From: Ctena decussata
Taxonomy: Eukaryota; Mollusca; Bivalvia; Lucinida; Lucinidae
Direction of reading: 5' to 3'
Assembly (NCBI GenBank): GCA_963989385.1
Contig: OZ022499.1
Location: forward strand, 79,163,903 to 79,227,902
Length of the DNA: 64,000 bases
How positions within the stretch are numbered: position 1 is the first letter of the stretch; the number at the start of each line of letters is the position of its first letter. This document shows positions 21,882 to 34,095 of this stretch, piece by piece. The position numbers and the translations under genes were made by a program. Under the pieces are notes generated by a model that worked only from the letters and a program-made list of their open reading frames with translations, was not told where the DNA came from and did no database searches.

Positions 21882-22063
21882 TACAGTCAAACCTGATTTA
21901 AGGGGCCACCCAAGGGAAGCCTAAAATTTGGCTGCTTAAGACAGGTGGCCCCTTAAAACAGGTTCATTTGCACTGTATTTTGGTTCTAGGGACATGGGAA
22001 AGGTGGCTGCTAAAGACAGGTGACCCCTTAATAGAGGTGACCACATAAGCAGGTTTGACTGTA
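21882..22063. mobile_element. Short MITE with TACAGTCAAACCTG ends (Tc1/mariner-like)
   Basis: Perfect inverted ends TACAGTCAAACC and GGTTTGACTGTA bound a 182-bp sequence. If TA is the target duplication the element is 21884-22061. The interior carries GGGGCCACC/GGTGGCCCC and repeated TTAAGACAGGTGGCC motifs. The TA ends suit a Tc1/mariner-derived MITE. It encodes nothing. Confidence 0.8.
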
Positions 22064-22120
22064 CTTGATGATAAAATATTTCATGTTGATAGAGCAATGG
22101 TGGTCACAAGAACGAGTTTT

Positions 22121-24358
22121 TAGCTCACCTGGCCCAAAGGGCCATAGTGAGCTATTGTCATACCAATGCGTCCGTCGTGCGTTGTGCGTGGTGCGTCGTC
22201 ACGGAATTTGTCTGTCAACACCTAAAAACAAATATTCAAACATCTTCTTCTGTAAAACTACTGGTCCCATGGTTCTCAAATTTCACATGGAGCATGACCT
22301 GACTCCAGGGTCTCAGAATTGTAAAATTGGGTCAGGTTGAAAATCCAAGATGGCCACCGTTACTAAAAATAGCAAAAACAACAAAATAAACTTCTTCTCC
22401 AGAACCACTGGGTATATTTGTCTGAATTTCGGCATGGAACATCAGTGCAAACCTTGGTATTCAAAATTGTAAAAATGAAAAAAATCTGTAGCGGAGTTTT
22501 GTCACAGTGACCTACTTTCTGTTTACGTGTGTAATTTTGCTCAAATGCCAATGTAAAAAAATGAGCTATTTAAACAACTTCAAACAACTTCTTCTCTAAA
22601 ACCACTGAACCCATGGATCTCAAATTTCACATTGAGCATGACCAGACTGCAGGGTTTCAAAATTGTAAAATTGGGTCAGGTCAAGAATCCAAGATGGCTG
22701 CCGTTACTAAAAATAGCAAAAACAACAAAATCAAGTTCTTCTCCAGAACCATTTGGTATATTTGGTTGAAAGTTTGCATGGAACATAAGTGGGACCTTGG
22801 TATTGAAAATTGTAAAAATAAAAAAAATCTATAGCGGAATAAGGTCACAGTGACCTACTTAGCGTTTACAAGGCCGATTTTGCTCAAATGTCAATATCTA
22901 AAGAAAATGCAACCAATTCTGACCAGATTTGGTCAGAAATGGTTCTTGAATGGAATTATTTCAATTTTGTGCCAGTTGACTATCCAAGATGGCCACCATG
23001 GGGGCCGTTACTAAAAATAGCACAAACGTAAAAATGACAATTACTCAAGAACCCTTGAATGGAATTGGACCAATTTTGTGTCAGAATGTTCCTTGCATGA
23101 AGCCGTTTCGATTAATTGCATTTTGGCATTCCAAGATGGCCGCCATCTGGTGTTACTAAAAATAGAACAACCATAAAAATGACAATTACTCAAGAACCCT
23201 TGAATGGAATTGGACCAATTTTGTGTCAGAATGTTCCTTGCATGAAGTCGTTTCGATTAATTGCAATTTGGCATTCCAAGATGGCCGCCATCTGCCGTTA
23301 CTAAAAATAGCACAAAACATGAAAATGACAATATCTCAGTAACCGCTGAATGGATTTTGACGAAATTTGTGTCAAAATGATTCTTGCATTGAGACGTTTC
23401 AAAAATATCTAACTGTAGACCAGTCATATTGGCCTCTGTTACTAAAAATGGAAAAATGTGAAAATTAGAAAATGTCAATGGAATTGGGTTAATTTTGTGT
23501 CAGAATGGTCCTTTCATTAAGCTTTTTCGATTTTTTGCATTTTGGCATTCCAAGATGGCTGCCATCTGCCGTTACTAAAAATAGCACAAAACATGAAAAT
23601 GACAATATCTCAGTAACCGCTGAATGGATTTTGACGAAATTTGTGTCAAAGTGATTCTTGCATTGAAATGGTTCAAAAATATCTAACTGTAGACCAGTCA
23701 TGTTGGCCTCTGTTACTAAAAATAGAAAAATGTGAAAATTAGAAAATCTCAATGGAATTGGACCAAATTTGTGTCAGACTCCGGATGACTGATATATGGT
23801 CCTTGCTAGCCTAGCCACTAGGCGAAGAAGTTATATCAGTCAGCTAACTATTTTCCCAGTTCTTACCACTGTGTTCTTACAGCTAGTCTATACTTATAGG
23901 TTGACTTCTTCGCCTGATAATGTATATATCAGAAAAGGAGCAGATTCAAGTTTTATAGACTAGCCAGAGAAAAGAAGAAAAAAGAAAGTTAATTCTTTTT
24001 CTTCTCATTATCAGACTAGCGCTAGTCTAGGTCCTTGCATGAAGGCTTTTCGATTTTTTACATTTTAGCAATTCAAGATGGCCGCCATCTGCCATTACTA
24101 AAAATAGTACACAACATGAAACTGGCAATATCTCAGTAACCCCTGAATGGATTTTGATGAAATTTGTGGCGAAATTATTCTTGCATTGAGGTGTTTCAAA
24201 AGTAAATATATAAAGACCAGGCAAGTTGGCCTCTGTTACTAAAAGTAGCAAAATGTGAAAATGAGAAATTCTCAGTGGAATTGGACCAATTTTGTATCAG
24301 AATGGTCCTGTTGCACAATAGCCAGGTGAGCGATATCAGGCCCATTTGGGCCTCTTGT
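22121..24358 (+). mobile_element. Pearl/Helentron-like element, AGCTCACCTGG family
   Basis: The 5' AGCTCACCTG (22122) and hairpin TGGCCCAAAGGGCCA are matched at the 3' end by CAGGTGAGC (24323-24331) and the hairpin GGCCCATTTGGGCC, then TCTTGT. A GTGCGTCGTC-type microsatellite spans about 22168-22200. Irregular tandem cores carry CCAAGATGGC(C/T)GCC and CGTTACTAAAAATAGCA. A 223-bp MITE (23807-24029) is nested near the 3' end. Minus-strand frames of 60-87 codons repeat with each core and are not genes. Confidence 0.85.
23807..24029. mobile_element. 223-bp MITE nested in the AGCTCACCTGG element
   Basis: It is flanked by a 9-base duplication, GGTCCTTGC, at 23798-23806 and 24030-24038. The host core reads straight across when the insert is ignored. 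The ends TAGCCTAGCC and GCGCTAGTCTA are imperfect inverted repeats. Internal GGCGAAGAAGT and GACTTCTTCGCC form further inverted segments. The duplication length allows a Mutator-like origin, but this is unproven. Confidence 0.8.
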
Positions 24359-24763
24359 ACTGTAAATATTCTAAACAACTGCTTTATAGCTGAATAAACA
24401 CAGTATTAATATCATAGTGGAACTCCCGACAAAAGTGCCTGAGCCAACAGAAAAGACCCAAACTAGACTGCTCTTTATGAGCTGAAGCTGATGTCTGAAT
24501 ATTTAGGGTTAAATACAGTTATTATTAGATGAAAGGGTGGGGGGTCAAAACATTTCTTTTTTTGCAAAAATATGGAATATTATCCCTAAATTATTTCTGT
24601 AACCTTTCTTATATGGAGCACTGAAATTTTACATGTTAGACCCTGATCAGACTCAGCCAAAAGTGATATAAAAGATAACATTATCATGGCCTTGCCAAAT
24701 TATGTAAATGAAAACTTCAAAGCAGTTGAACGTTCAAAGTAGATCTGATAGAAACTGAACTTT
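24359..24763. other. No gene recognised
   Basis: CTTATATGGAGCACTG at about 24609-24624 resembles one end of the hAT-like MITE family seen at 59314-59503. Nothing else is recognised. Confidence 0.45.
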
Positions 24764-25677
24764 TTATCCCCCGCCAGATAGTTCTGTCCATCCGGAGCCA
24801 TAACAAAGTAACCACTGAACAGAATTTCATGAAACTTAAATATATATCACTATAAGGCGGTGATGCACGTGAAGTTTCATCAGACTAGCTTCAGTACTGC
24901 ATGAGTTATCACCCTTGAACTGATTTGAAAAAAAAAAAAATGAACCATAGCTGAGAAACCAGAATTTCATGAAACTTAAAACAAGTATGTAGCACCTTGA
25001 CACAGCTGTGTACATATAGTTTTGTCAGAATGGCATAATTAGTGCATGAGTTATTGCCCTTGAATCAGTTTAAAATTGACAAATTTTGCCATAAAGAAGT
25101 AATCAATGAATAGAACTCTGTGATACATGTACCAAATAGATATTACAATTAAAGGGTGGTGCATCTTAAGTTTTTTTGGACTTGCTTCAGTATTGCATGA
25201 GTTAATGCCCTTGAATTGCTTTGAAATAGACAAATTGAGTCATAACTAAATAACCAGTGAAGGGAATTTCACAAAATTTAACACAATTATGTTGCATCAT
25301 TACACTGCAATGCACATCAAGTTTTGTCGTGATGGCATCAGTAATTTATGAGTTATTGCCCTTGAGTTGATTTAAAATACACAAATTAGCCATATTGTAA
25401 GGCACCAGTGAAAGAAATTCCTTCAACCTGGATATATAATAAATATAGCGTATATCATCATAGCATTGTGATGCTGAGGCAAGTTGTTTGAATAGCCTCA
25501 CTTATACATGGGGTATTGCCCCTGTAATTTGATTTAAAACCCACAGTTTCAGTCATAACTATGACTGAAGTTTCAGTCATAACTATGACTGAAAGAAGTT
25601 TTATCAAACTCAAAATATGCTATAAACAAATCAGTCGTTTCGGCGGGGGGATAAAATTCAGTGAATTTGCTTGTTGT
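24764..25677 (+). mobile_element. Pearl/Helentron-like element, TTATCCCCCGCC family
   Basis: The 5' TTATCCCCCGCC is inverted at the 3' end as GGCGGGGGGATAA (about 25642-25654). Tandem cores of about 190 bp carry GAATTTCA..AAACTTAA, then CATCA..TTTATGAGTTATTGCCC. The 3' hairpin is AAATTCAGTGAATTT (25654-25668) followed by GCTTGTTG. The microsatellite seen in other families is reduced to a GTCC trace here. Confidence 0.75.
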
Positions 25678-25944
25678 ACTAGACCTTCTAAGTTCTAAAA
25701 TTGACCCTCAGCCTAAAAGACTAAGTAGAAATCAAAAAACTTGCAATAAATCCCATAGCTTCTAGCTTTGTGTATAGTGTTCTGTCCCATAAAAATAGGC
25801 AGATATTGCATGGTTTTTGGAAGGTTATTTTATTGGAAAATTGACAGAATTTTGTTTAGCCTGGTTTCTATGGCAATATGAGATGTAATTCTATCAAACT
25901 TCAGTTTAGCTAAAGCAGGCAGCAATCAGAGCTCCAGTTAAGGT

Positions 25945-26130
25945 AGGGCTTTTTGAGGATAATTCTGAGACAATTTATCTTATTTCGTAACAAAAACATG
26001 TTCAGGCCCCTTATTAGAACTGTCTTGAAGAGGCAACTCCAATGAGAGATGACAACATACATATAATATGTTATATAATTATGCAGAATTATAGAAAACT
26101 ATCCCTGTTATTCTTATCCGGAGCACTGGT
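25945..26130. mobile_element. hAT-like MITE family, copy with GGAGCACTG end
   Basis: GAGCTCCAGTTAAGGTAGGG...GAGGATAATT at the left and CTTATCCGGAGCACTGG at the right mirror the ends of the element at 59314-59503. The centre holds the family's CCCTTATTAGAACTG segment, diverged. Confidence 0.6.
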
Positions 26131-26429
26131 GCTTAGCAAGGAATTTTTACCATAACTATCTGAATTTAGGGAAAGATTGGATATGCTTAACCAAACATTG
26201 TTGACCCAGATCACACTGTGCAGCCAGTGCTCACAACAGTTAGAGGAGAAGTGTGATTTAGGGCTTGCTTTTTAAATACATCCCCAGTTGAATCAACTTT
26301 TGAAAATTTTAACATGGACTCTTACCATAAAATTCCGTGAAAATTTGGATATCAATCAATGAAGTTAATTGCACAAAATCATTATCAGTAGGGTGGCAAA
26401 TGTCAAACAGTGCAGGCCCAGATCAAACT

Positions 26430-26650
26430 GCCCTTCACCCTTAAAGTGTCAAAAAGGAAGACAACAAAATCTATGTCTGCAAAATTTCAAGAAATGTTCT
26501 CTCCAAGGTGTATTCAAATATTGAGGCAAACAGTGTAGATCCAGAATAGGTGGCTCATTATGAGCCACCTTACCTGGAGCTAGGCTGTTTAAGGAGTCAG
26601 CTATTTTCGTTTTTGGTGCTTTAAGTGCAAAAGAGCAGTCTGGTCAGGAT
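26430..26650 (+). mobile_element. Palindrome-bearing MITE family A, copy 2
   Basis: It starts near CCTTAAAGTGTCAAAAAGG with AAGACAACAAAATCTATGTC and has the palindrome at 26528-26590 (AACAGTGTAGATCC ... GGTGGCTCATTATGAGCCACC). It ends near GGTGCTTTAAGTGC. The right palindrome arm is diverged. Confidence 0.75.
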
Positions 26651-28266
26651 CTAAAGTGTATTCTCAAGGACTTTGTCCCATTATACAGAATCATACAATT
26701 ACCGCAATTATGGTCTTCTGTCTATCCCTTGATACACCCCACTGTAGGACTCTTTGCGAGTATGAGAATTGATTTTTGGCGGGATAATGTGTTGCATTTT
26801 TACAAATCTTTGCGGCAGCTGTCTTTGTTGCTCACGTTGCCATGGCATTTTATGGCAGATCTGCGTTCATATTCAAATGAGACTTAAACTGAAATTATAA
26901 CAAAATGTTGGGATAATTTAAGATCAATATTAAATTAAATCCTTCTTTTCATCAGTTAAAAAAATTTCGGGTGAGGCAGAGAAGAGAAGATACAGACTCT
27001 TGAGCGAGTTATTGTGCTCTACCTGTGTTAAACTGACCAAGAATGAAATTACTATGTTTTGGGACACCTTAACCATGTTATTGGGTGATTTGATGTGATT
27101 ACATGCTGAAATTTTGGCCAAAAAAGGCCGAAGTGCTCAATTTTAACTTTTCCGACTAAAAACTTTCTTGTACTTGGCAGGTGGATCCACTAGTATCAGG
27201 CCACTTGCAGACCCATTACTTTAGGCTTTAGGGTCCAAATCTTTTAACCTCACAGAAATGTCATATGCCAGGCAGTAGATGTATCTTTCATATAAATTAA
27301 AGGTAGGTTCCTGTACCAGCGATAACAATTATGTCCACAAAATAATTTCGTCTTTTTCTGAGCAGTATTGAATTCTCTTATTTTTCTGAATTTGTTGCTA
27401 CTGAGAAACTCGTCAGGTGTTGAAGAAAATAGTTGTTTTCCCTTTTGGTTTATTTTCTTTAGTTGGAATTCCAGTTCTAAAAATAACTATGTTTATTATG
27501 TCTATAAGTGCTCGATTTCTGATGCCATTCTCCAAAGGTCAATTTTCCCTCGTCGTGAGCTCTCCTAGAGGTCCTTGCATGGTGGATGGGTTAAAACTAT
27601 CCCAAAAAGCAATGCAGCATGACCTCAGCTGCGTTATCTATTTTTGGCCAAGTTAAAAATAGCGCTAACTGGTGTGCGAAGCAGAGTTAGGAAATCCCTT
27701 GCAAAACAACTTTTCTAAAAAAATTTTGATTTACTCTTTTTAGTGAAACTTTTTCATTCCCTTTTATAAGTGCTTTCCAACAACTTGGATGAAAGAAAAA
27801 TTATGATGCATTCCAAAGTACAGGAACCTACCTTTAAAGTAAAATTACTATGAAAAATTTTAAGACAGCTTTTTCCATGATATATGAACTGGAAGCTGCA
27901 TAGATTTGTTTTTCCAGTAAATGTAATGGAAGGTGGCTTTCTGTTTGCTTCCTGAACAAAGGAGTTTAATTGGAAGAATTTGCTCAAGGGAGCAAATTCT
28001 CTAAGAACCCAACAACCCTACCACCACCACACACACACACACAAACACCAGAATGGGAGACCAATTCATCTTCAAGAATTACCTCCCCAGAAAGTGTTCT
28101 CATTCACCTTAAACTACAGTGTCACTTGGTTTAGTATTACAATCTACCAGCTGTTACACCTTCATGTGTAAAGATGACAACCTGTGATGTATATTGTTGC
28201 TATGGTGACCTAACTACTAGTTTATATGTACGACAGTTGATAGATGAAGAGTTACTGTCATGAACT
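26651..28266. other. No gene recognised
   Basis: AT-rich sequence. The frames at 27368-27656 and 27754-27987 lack domain motifs, and the two overlapping + frames are in different phases. A short CA tract lies at 28027-28046. Confidence 0.5.
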
Positions 28267-28815
28267 GTTCAGTTAGTTGCTTTTACATCTGGTTGGCTTC
28301 AGCAATTTACACTTACCCACATCGTGTATGTGAATATGGTTGGTATCAGCAAGTCAGCATGTTATTTTCACTTACACGTGTATGTGACTATGGTTTGTTC
28401 AGTTAGTTTCACGAATTTGGTTGGCAACAGTTTGCCTGTTCTGTTAGTTGCACTTACCTGTAGATGTGAATCAGGTTGGCAACAGTTTGCCTGTTCAGTT
28501 AGTTGCACATACTTGTGTATGTAAATCTGGTTGGCAACAGTTTGCCTGTTCAGTTAGTTGCACATACTTGTGTATGTAAATCAGGTTTGCAACAGTTTGC
28601 CTGTTCAGTTAGTTGCACATACTTGAGTATGTAAATCTGGTTGGCAACAGTTTGCCTGTTCAGTTAGTTGCACTTACATGTGTATGTGAAAATGGTTTGC
28701 AAAAGACTGCATGTTCACTTAGTTGCACTTACATAATGTGTACCGGTATGTGAAAATGGATGAAATCAACAATTGCTTGTTCAGTTGGTTGCACTTACAT
28801 ATGTGTGTGTGCATT
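28267..28815 (+). repeat. 55-bp minisatellite
   Basis: Units of exactly 55 bases containing GGTTGGCAACAGTTTGCCTG and TTCAGTTAGTTGCAC start at 28419, 28474, 28529, 28584 and 28639. More diverged units lie on both sides, giving about nine in all. The units are long, abutting and diverged, so this is not a CRISPR array. The frame 28324-28524 only translates the repeat. Confidence 0.92.
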
Positions 28816-29887
28816 GGATTGAACTGCTTCATTAGTTTGCTATCTTTATCTCAACTGTACATTACAGATAAAATATTTTAGATGGTTGTTTGAAGCTGTT
28901 TACATAATACATGACAGTGTTGTATATGACATTATCATTGTTTATCTTTTCAATGAGAATCCCTGTCTAATCAAGCTGCTACTGTGTTTGCACAGAATAC
29001 ATTCTCATCTTAGCTCCTTAGGTATGGAGCTGCAGTGTTTAGTCTGTTGCCATTGGAAGCCTAAGGGTAGGTCAGTGTTGAGTTGGTAAATTGTGGGAAT
29101 TAAAAAGTCAAAAAGGGCATTTTTCTTGTCACGTTTTTTTTTTTTGAAGACATATTTAAGTTGAATCCCCGAAGCATTAGCAGGCTTGTAGGGTATGAGA
29201 CCTGCATACATATCTTTGAAAATCATGATCAGTCTGATGGTAAAGGTCTTCACTGTTTGCAAACTGTTCTTCTCTATTTATGTATTTGGCAGTGGGGGGT
29301 GGGGGGGATTTCCCTCTCGAAAATGTTCCCCAAAATCAAGTATAATATGTTTGTTCCCCCCCCCCCCCCCCCCCCCCCCCCCCACACTTCCAAAAAACAA
29401 TCACATATATCTGGACCTGTCTTATAAATACTTTAAGGGTTAAAGATATGAGTATACAGCCTGATTGGGAATATTTCTCTTCTCTAGTGGAGAAAGTTCA
29501 GATAGAAAATTGTGTAGCCTCGATTCACCTGCATTTGTAGTTGTCTCCCTTGTAAAAATATAAGGCTTGACAAATTATATGCATTTTCATGTAATGCAGC
29601 CTATTTAGTATAACAAAAATAATGGCAATCAAAAGTCATCAAAATTGGGCTGATAAGATCTATAATGAGTATGGCTCAGATAACAGTAACTATAGTGACT
29701 TAACAAAAAAGTTGTAAATGATCAGATAAGAGTGAAATTGTAGAACAGCAAAAATCTTTTGTAATAGTTTTCATATCAGAGCAAAAATTGTAGATTCTGA
29801 TAAGACATATCCTGAAGCAGAAGTCTGATCAGAGTCAGCAGCATTTGCAAAGTTCTCTCTTCAACTTTTAGGATAATTACACATGCA
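28816..29887. other. No gene; long poly-C tract
   Basis: A 28-base C run (29356-29383) follows a G-rich GTGGGGGGTGGGGGG segment at 29292-29307, so the G-rich and C-rich tracts could pair. The + strand frames through it end in poly-proline and are artefacts. No gene was recognised. Confidence 0.6.
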
Positions 29888-30262
29888 GAGCTCCAAATGA
29901 GGTAGGGTTTTGAGGATGGATGGATGACTTTCGATTTTACATCCTTTTCAACAGTATTTCGGTCATATCAGGACAATGAGAGGGTGATGATGAGAGGCTG
30001 TGTGCAGTGGAACCCTATTTATGGTTGAAAGGATTTCCTCCTCAAGTGGGATCGAACCAGGGATCGCTAGATCAGCAGGCGAAGGGTTCTGAGGATAATT
30101 ATGTGATAATTTTTACAATTTCTCAACAGAAACATTTTAATCATCTGACATTAGAATGGGCTCAGTGAGACTGTTCTAATGAGGAGTCACTGCATGTTTT
30201 ATGGAGAAATATAGAGAGTAATCCCCAAGTTTAGCCATGTTACCACTTTTTATCTGGAGCAC
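29888..30262. mobile_element. hAT-like MITE split by a SINE
   Basis: GAGCTCCAAATGAGGTAGGG at the left and TTTATCTGGAGCACTG at the right belong to the family at 59314-59503. The middle includes CATTAGAATGGG and TGTTCTAATGAGGAGTCAC. A SINE (29918-30083) interrupts it. Confidence 0.75.
29918..30083 (-). mobile_element. SINE family 2 inserted in a MITE
   Basis: On the minus strand it reads from a truncated tRNA-like head (CCTGCTGATCTAGCG, B box GGTTCGATCCC) through AACCCTATTT-like body and TGACCGAAATACTGTTGAAA to a CATCCATCC tail. The 13-base flanks GGGTT(T/C)TGAGGAT at 29905-29917 and 30084-30096 are a target duplication with one mismatch. The A box is missing, so the copy is 5'-truncated. Confidence 0.88.
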
Positions 30263-30339
30263 TGTTGGCAGAATGGCAAATAGTTCCGACCCAGTCTGAT
30301 CTTGATGTACAGTGTGCTCAGGAACTTCTGTCCCAGTAT

Positions 30340-30560
30340 TACCATATTTTACAGTAGTATTTAAACTTAACGTGCAAAAAATGAAAAAAAAAGACAAACT
30401 TTGCAAGCAGTGTAGATCATGATGAGGTGGCTCATAATGAGCCACCTCAGCTTAATCTTCTCTGTTTGCTCTCTAGTCTTTGAATTCTCAATTATGGTAC
30501 AGATTGGAAAAAACATATTTTCTGAATTTAGCAGATCTAAATTTTGATGTCTGTTGTTTT
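30340..30560 (-). mobile_element. Palindrome-bearing MITE family A, copy 3
   Basis: Minus-strand copy. The palindrome is at 30402-30470 (GATGAGGTGGCTCATAATGAGCCACCTC), with the CTAGTCTTTGAATTCTCAAT segment to its right and GGTGCTTTAAGTC as the outer end. Confidence 0.75.
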
Positions 30561-32045
30561 GGTGCTTTAAGTCTTAGGCTTTGTGGTGATTGACTTTGCA
30601 TGGTTCTCAAAAAAGAATCCTTGTACATGTAATTTATGTCTTGAATCTGATATCTGTATTTTACGCAAAAGTAAAATGATCTCTGAAGCTGGAAATAAAA
30701 TTTACTTATGTTCAGTGTGTATGTCAGAAACCAATTATTGAAAGATATGATAAAATTGTCAGTATTTGAGGCCTGTAACTGACATATTACATCCCTAGGG
30801 GCACTTACAACTACTGTCCTGACATAGCTTCAAAATAATTGTTGTTACTAGGGTAACAGTGATTGGTTACCATGGCTATGATGCTCTGTCTAATCAGCCA
30901 GAGCACATCTGCCTTTACACACAGAAGGCAGCATACCGGTAATTGTCAGTTTCTTACAGTAGCTAATGTAGCCTTAGAAGAAGAAACACAAACACCTATC
31001 AAGATATGATGATGGTAATTTGCACTTGTTAAGACAATTCTACAAAATTCTTAAAATGCTATGAGTAATGCGGGAACTCTGCAAGTAATACTCATATAAG
31101 GGTGTATGCCGTATGAAGAGATAGAGATAGAAAACGCATAGTTTGCAAATGTCATTTTGAACTGAAATGCCACCAGTGTCTTGATAAGCTAGTGAGTTAT
31201 GGACTTTGACAGCAGAGTAAGAGAAAAGAAGGCAGGCATTTGAGATCCTACCAAAGGTTACTGAACATCTCTTACAAGTACCAGGTAACAAATGAGGATG
31301 TTCACAGAAAGATACTAGCAGTTATCGGAAAATAAGATGAACATGGTTAAGAAACGGAATTAAGATTTCAAGGTCTTCTCGCTTAGCAAAGTTGACTCTA
31401 GAGGGCACAGTGAAAGAAAAAAGAAGAGGTAGACAGAAGAAGATGTGGGAAAACAATATTAAAGAGTGGACAGGAATGTTTTTGCCAGCACAACTAGGCA
31501 GCAGAAGAGAGGACTAGGTGGAAAGCCGTCTGTGGTGCCCCATTGACATTGCAAGGTTATGAAATGGAATAGAATAGAATAGTCTTGATGCATATCTAGG
31601 TTGTTCTTTATCATTTACAGACCATGTATAAGCCAATTCCCTTTCACATAAAAAGCTATATATGTACTGTACATTGATTGCTTAGGCTTTTCTGTCTGAA
31701 ATAGATAGATTTAAATAACAGGATAATTTAAAAATAACATGGAATGCTTATTGCAGTCAGTGTTATCAAAGTAGGCCCCTGCCCATGAGGGCCTGGGAAA
31801 TTGATGGGCTGAAGCAGAGCTGCTAGTAGCTATAGCAGGACCTCAGTGTCATAAATCAGAGGCTGGGTAAAAGTCCTACAAATTTGCAAATTTGGAGGCA
31901 AGGTCTCGAGTTGACTGAAACATTGTTTACTGGAATGTTAAACCCAGAGCTCAACAATATGTTATCATGGTTGTAGAGCTCAACAATATGTTATCATGGT
32001 TGTTGGATCTTCGATGTACAAAGTATTTTAAATTGTGACATAGAT
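30561..32045. other. No gene recognised
   Basis: The minus frame at 31040-31291 has no recognisable domain. 31566-31583 holds GAATA repeats. ATGTTATCATGGTTGT is tandemly duplicated at about 31960-32000 within a GAGCTCAACAAT unit. 31780-31930 resembles 60440-60540 loosely (GGACCTCAGTGTC..., TGTTAAACC.GAGCTC) and may be a degraded SINE. Confidence 0.45.
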
Positions 32046-32400
32046 TTTTAATGCTCCCGTGACTACAGTCTGGGAGCACGAAGATTTGCTACCGTCTGTC
32101 TGTCTTTCCTTTTGTCTGTTTGTCACACATTATGGTATAGAGTTTGTGTACATGATCAACTCCTCCAACAGTTTTTCATGGATCTTTTTCAAACTATGCA
32201 TACATATTGTAGACATATTGAAGATATGTGTGTGGGTTTTTGATGGAGCCAGAGTTTATTTTGACAGAATTATGTCTTTTTGAACTTAGTCATTATAGGC
32301 AATTTTTTGCATTGTAGGGTATAGAGTTTGTGTAATCAACTCCTCCCACAATTTTCAATGGATCTTTTTCAATCTTGTATACACTGGAGCTCCATTTTAC
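32046..32400 (+). mobile_element. Truncated pearl/Helentron-like element, GCTCCCGTGACTACA family
   Basis: The hairpin TGCTCCCGTGACTACAGTCTGGGAGCA is followed by GTCTGTCTGTC microsatellite sequence. Two cores carry TATAGAGTTTGTGTA...ATCAACTCCTCC and CATGGATCTTTTTCAA, about 185 bp apart. No 3' hairpin or matching inverted end was found, so it is probably truncated. Confidence 0.6.
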
Positions 32401-33990
32401 CGCAGACCGATATACAGCGGAATCTAGTATGAAGCGGTAGTCCTTGTCGCCCATTTTAGTGGTATTTAGCAGTGGCTGATTTACTAAAGTTGAGTACCCT
32501 TTTCGTAAAATGCAATGTCTGTGGGAGTTAAATAGGATAAATATGTTAAATAGGATAAATATAGTAAATGAGATCTTATCTCACAATCTTCAGTCTTGAG
32601 TGTATGAATTAGTGGTATGCAGAAAGTAGATGAATGGGATACCAAGCAGTTAAGTTATCTTTTCCAGTTGGCTGCCTAACTTCTTGTGTAAGTTTGGGAG
32701 GAAGGAAGCAGCCTAGTCACACGCTGTCTTCCCAGTATTCAGTTGATGATGTGTAACATCTAGTGACGCCATCTTGGATACAGGAACAAAACTTAAGAAG
32801 TTTGATAAAGTTTTTGTCTTCCAATACTTGTTAAAAGTATTATATTTTTGGAGTTACAGATGAGAGAGATATAGAATATTTAACAGCTACTACAACTTTG
32901 GTAGGTTGACAAATTTATTGTATTCAGTTTATTTCAGAAATGAAGAATCATATGTGTACCATTTTTAGGGCCAACAGCATCATGAGACGTTTTAATTTTA
33001 GGCGCAAGGAACACAGGCATTAAAGAAAGAATGACAGGCTGAAAAATTATATATTTTTTAACCCTTTTTATGATTCCTTTGAAACTATTCTACTTATTTT
33101 ATAGCAATATGGTAGCTGCAGGAAGAAAAAAAATCATGAAGTTTACAAATTTAAATGACTGTTTTAAGTAAGCGAAATATAAAATTTCCTTTTAAAAGGA
33201 AGGCTTGCACAGCTAAGACAGAGAAATTTTCATGAGTTGTTATTGAAGTGAACCCGATTGTTAGAGCACTTTCTGTTGCTAACTTTTATTAAGCAAAGTA
33301 TTTAATTTCTAACTTATTGAATGGTGGCATTATCCACGGATGTAAGGTAAAAACAAGTGTAGAATTTATTTGAAAAACAAATTGAAGAAATATTTAAACA
33401 CACACACACACACACACACACAACAAAAAAAACAACAACAGTTTTCCAAGTTTTTGGCGGCCGTTTTAGGCATGTCTCAAGGAAAATAACTATATGAACC
33501 TATTTCAAGTCTTTTCTTCACGGCTGTTGAGTCACATTTAGTCTGAATCAAAATTTGAGGAAAGACTGTTTCAAACCCATGTCTATGGAATCTTGGCACA
33601 TCTGAACTTGGCATCGAAAGAAGACAGTAAATTCATATTTACTGAAGTTTATTTTTGGTTTAAGTGGCATCAGTGGCAGTGACTGGAACAAAATTTTGAC
33701 ACTCTGTGAAGAAAATGCATGCTGCTGTTGTTTGGGACAATAATTTGCTCTACACCATTTGGGAACAACAAAGCCCGGAACCCATTGCGTTCGTATTTCC
33801 ATGAACCCCCGACAAATGAAATTTATCATATATATTTATGCTATGTTTTTACATCAATTTTGTTACTCATTCGTGAAGTTCTGACTAATTTAACGAAGGA
33901 CGAAAAATAGTTATTAACCAACGTGTTTGGTAATGATGTACAGCAGCCGTCACTATGACATGACATATATCAAAGTTACGTCGGCCAATC
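32401..33990. other. No gene; CA microsatellite at 33397-33422
   Basis: A (CA)n tract of about 13 units is followed by an ACAACA tract. The frames at 33548-33910 show no recognised domain. CCGCAGACCGATATACAGCGG at 32400-32420 is an isolated small inverted repeat. Confidence 0.5.
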
Positions 33991-33995
33991 ATCTA

Positions 33996-34095
33996 TCTGA
34001 ATTATCCGTGGCGTTGCTTACACGTAAGATTGCACGAATGTGTGTTGTTCGTGGATGTATGAACAACGTCAGGTTCATCTAAGGAAATCGCCGAA
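33996..34095. repeat. Dispersed repeat shared with 9828-9935
   Basis: GAATTATCCGTGGCGTTGCTT and the following 80 bases match 9828-9935 in the same orientation, including TGTGTTGTTC.TG.ATGTATGAACA and AAGGAAATCG. The unit type is unknown. Confidence 0.7.

Noticed and set aside
23257..24251. Minus frames containing LVTEANMTGLQLDIFE
   Set aside because: Copies of one core unit in the AGCTCACCTGG element; broken and with no known domain.
28267..28815. CRISPR-like array
   Set aside because: The 55-bp units abut without unique spacers and drift in sequence; this is a eukaryotic minisatellite.
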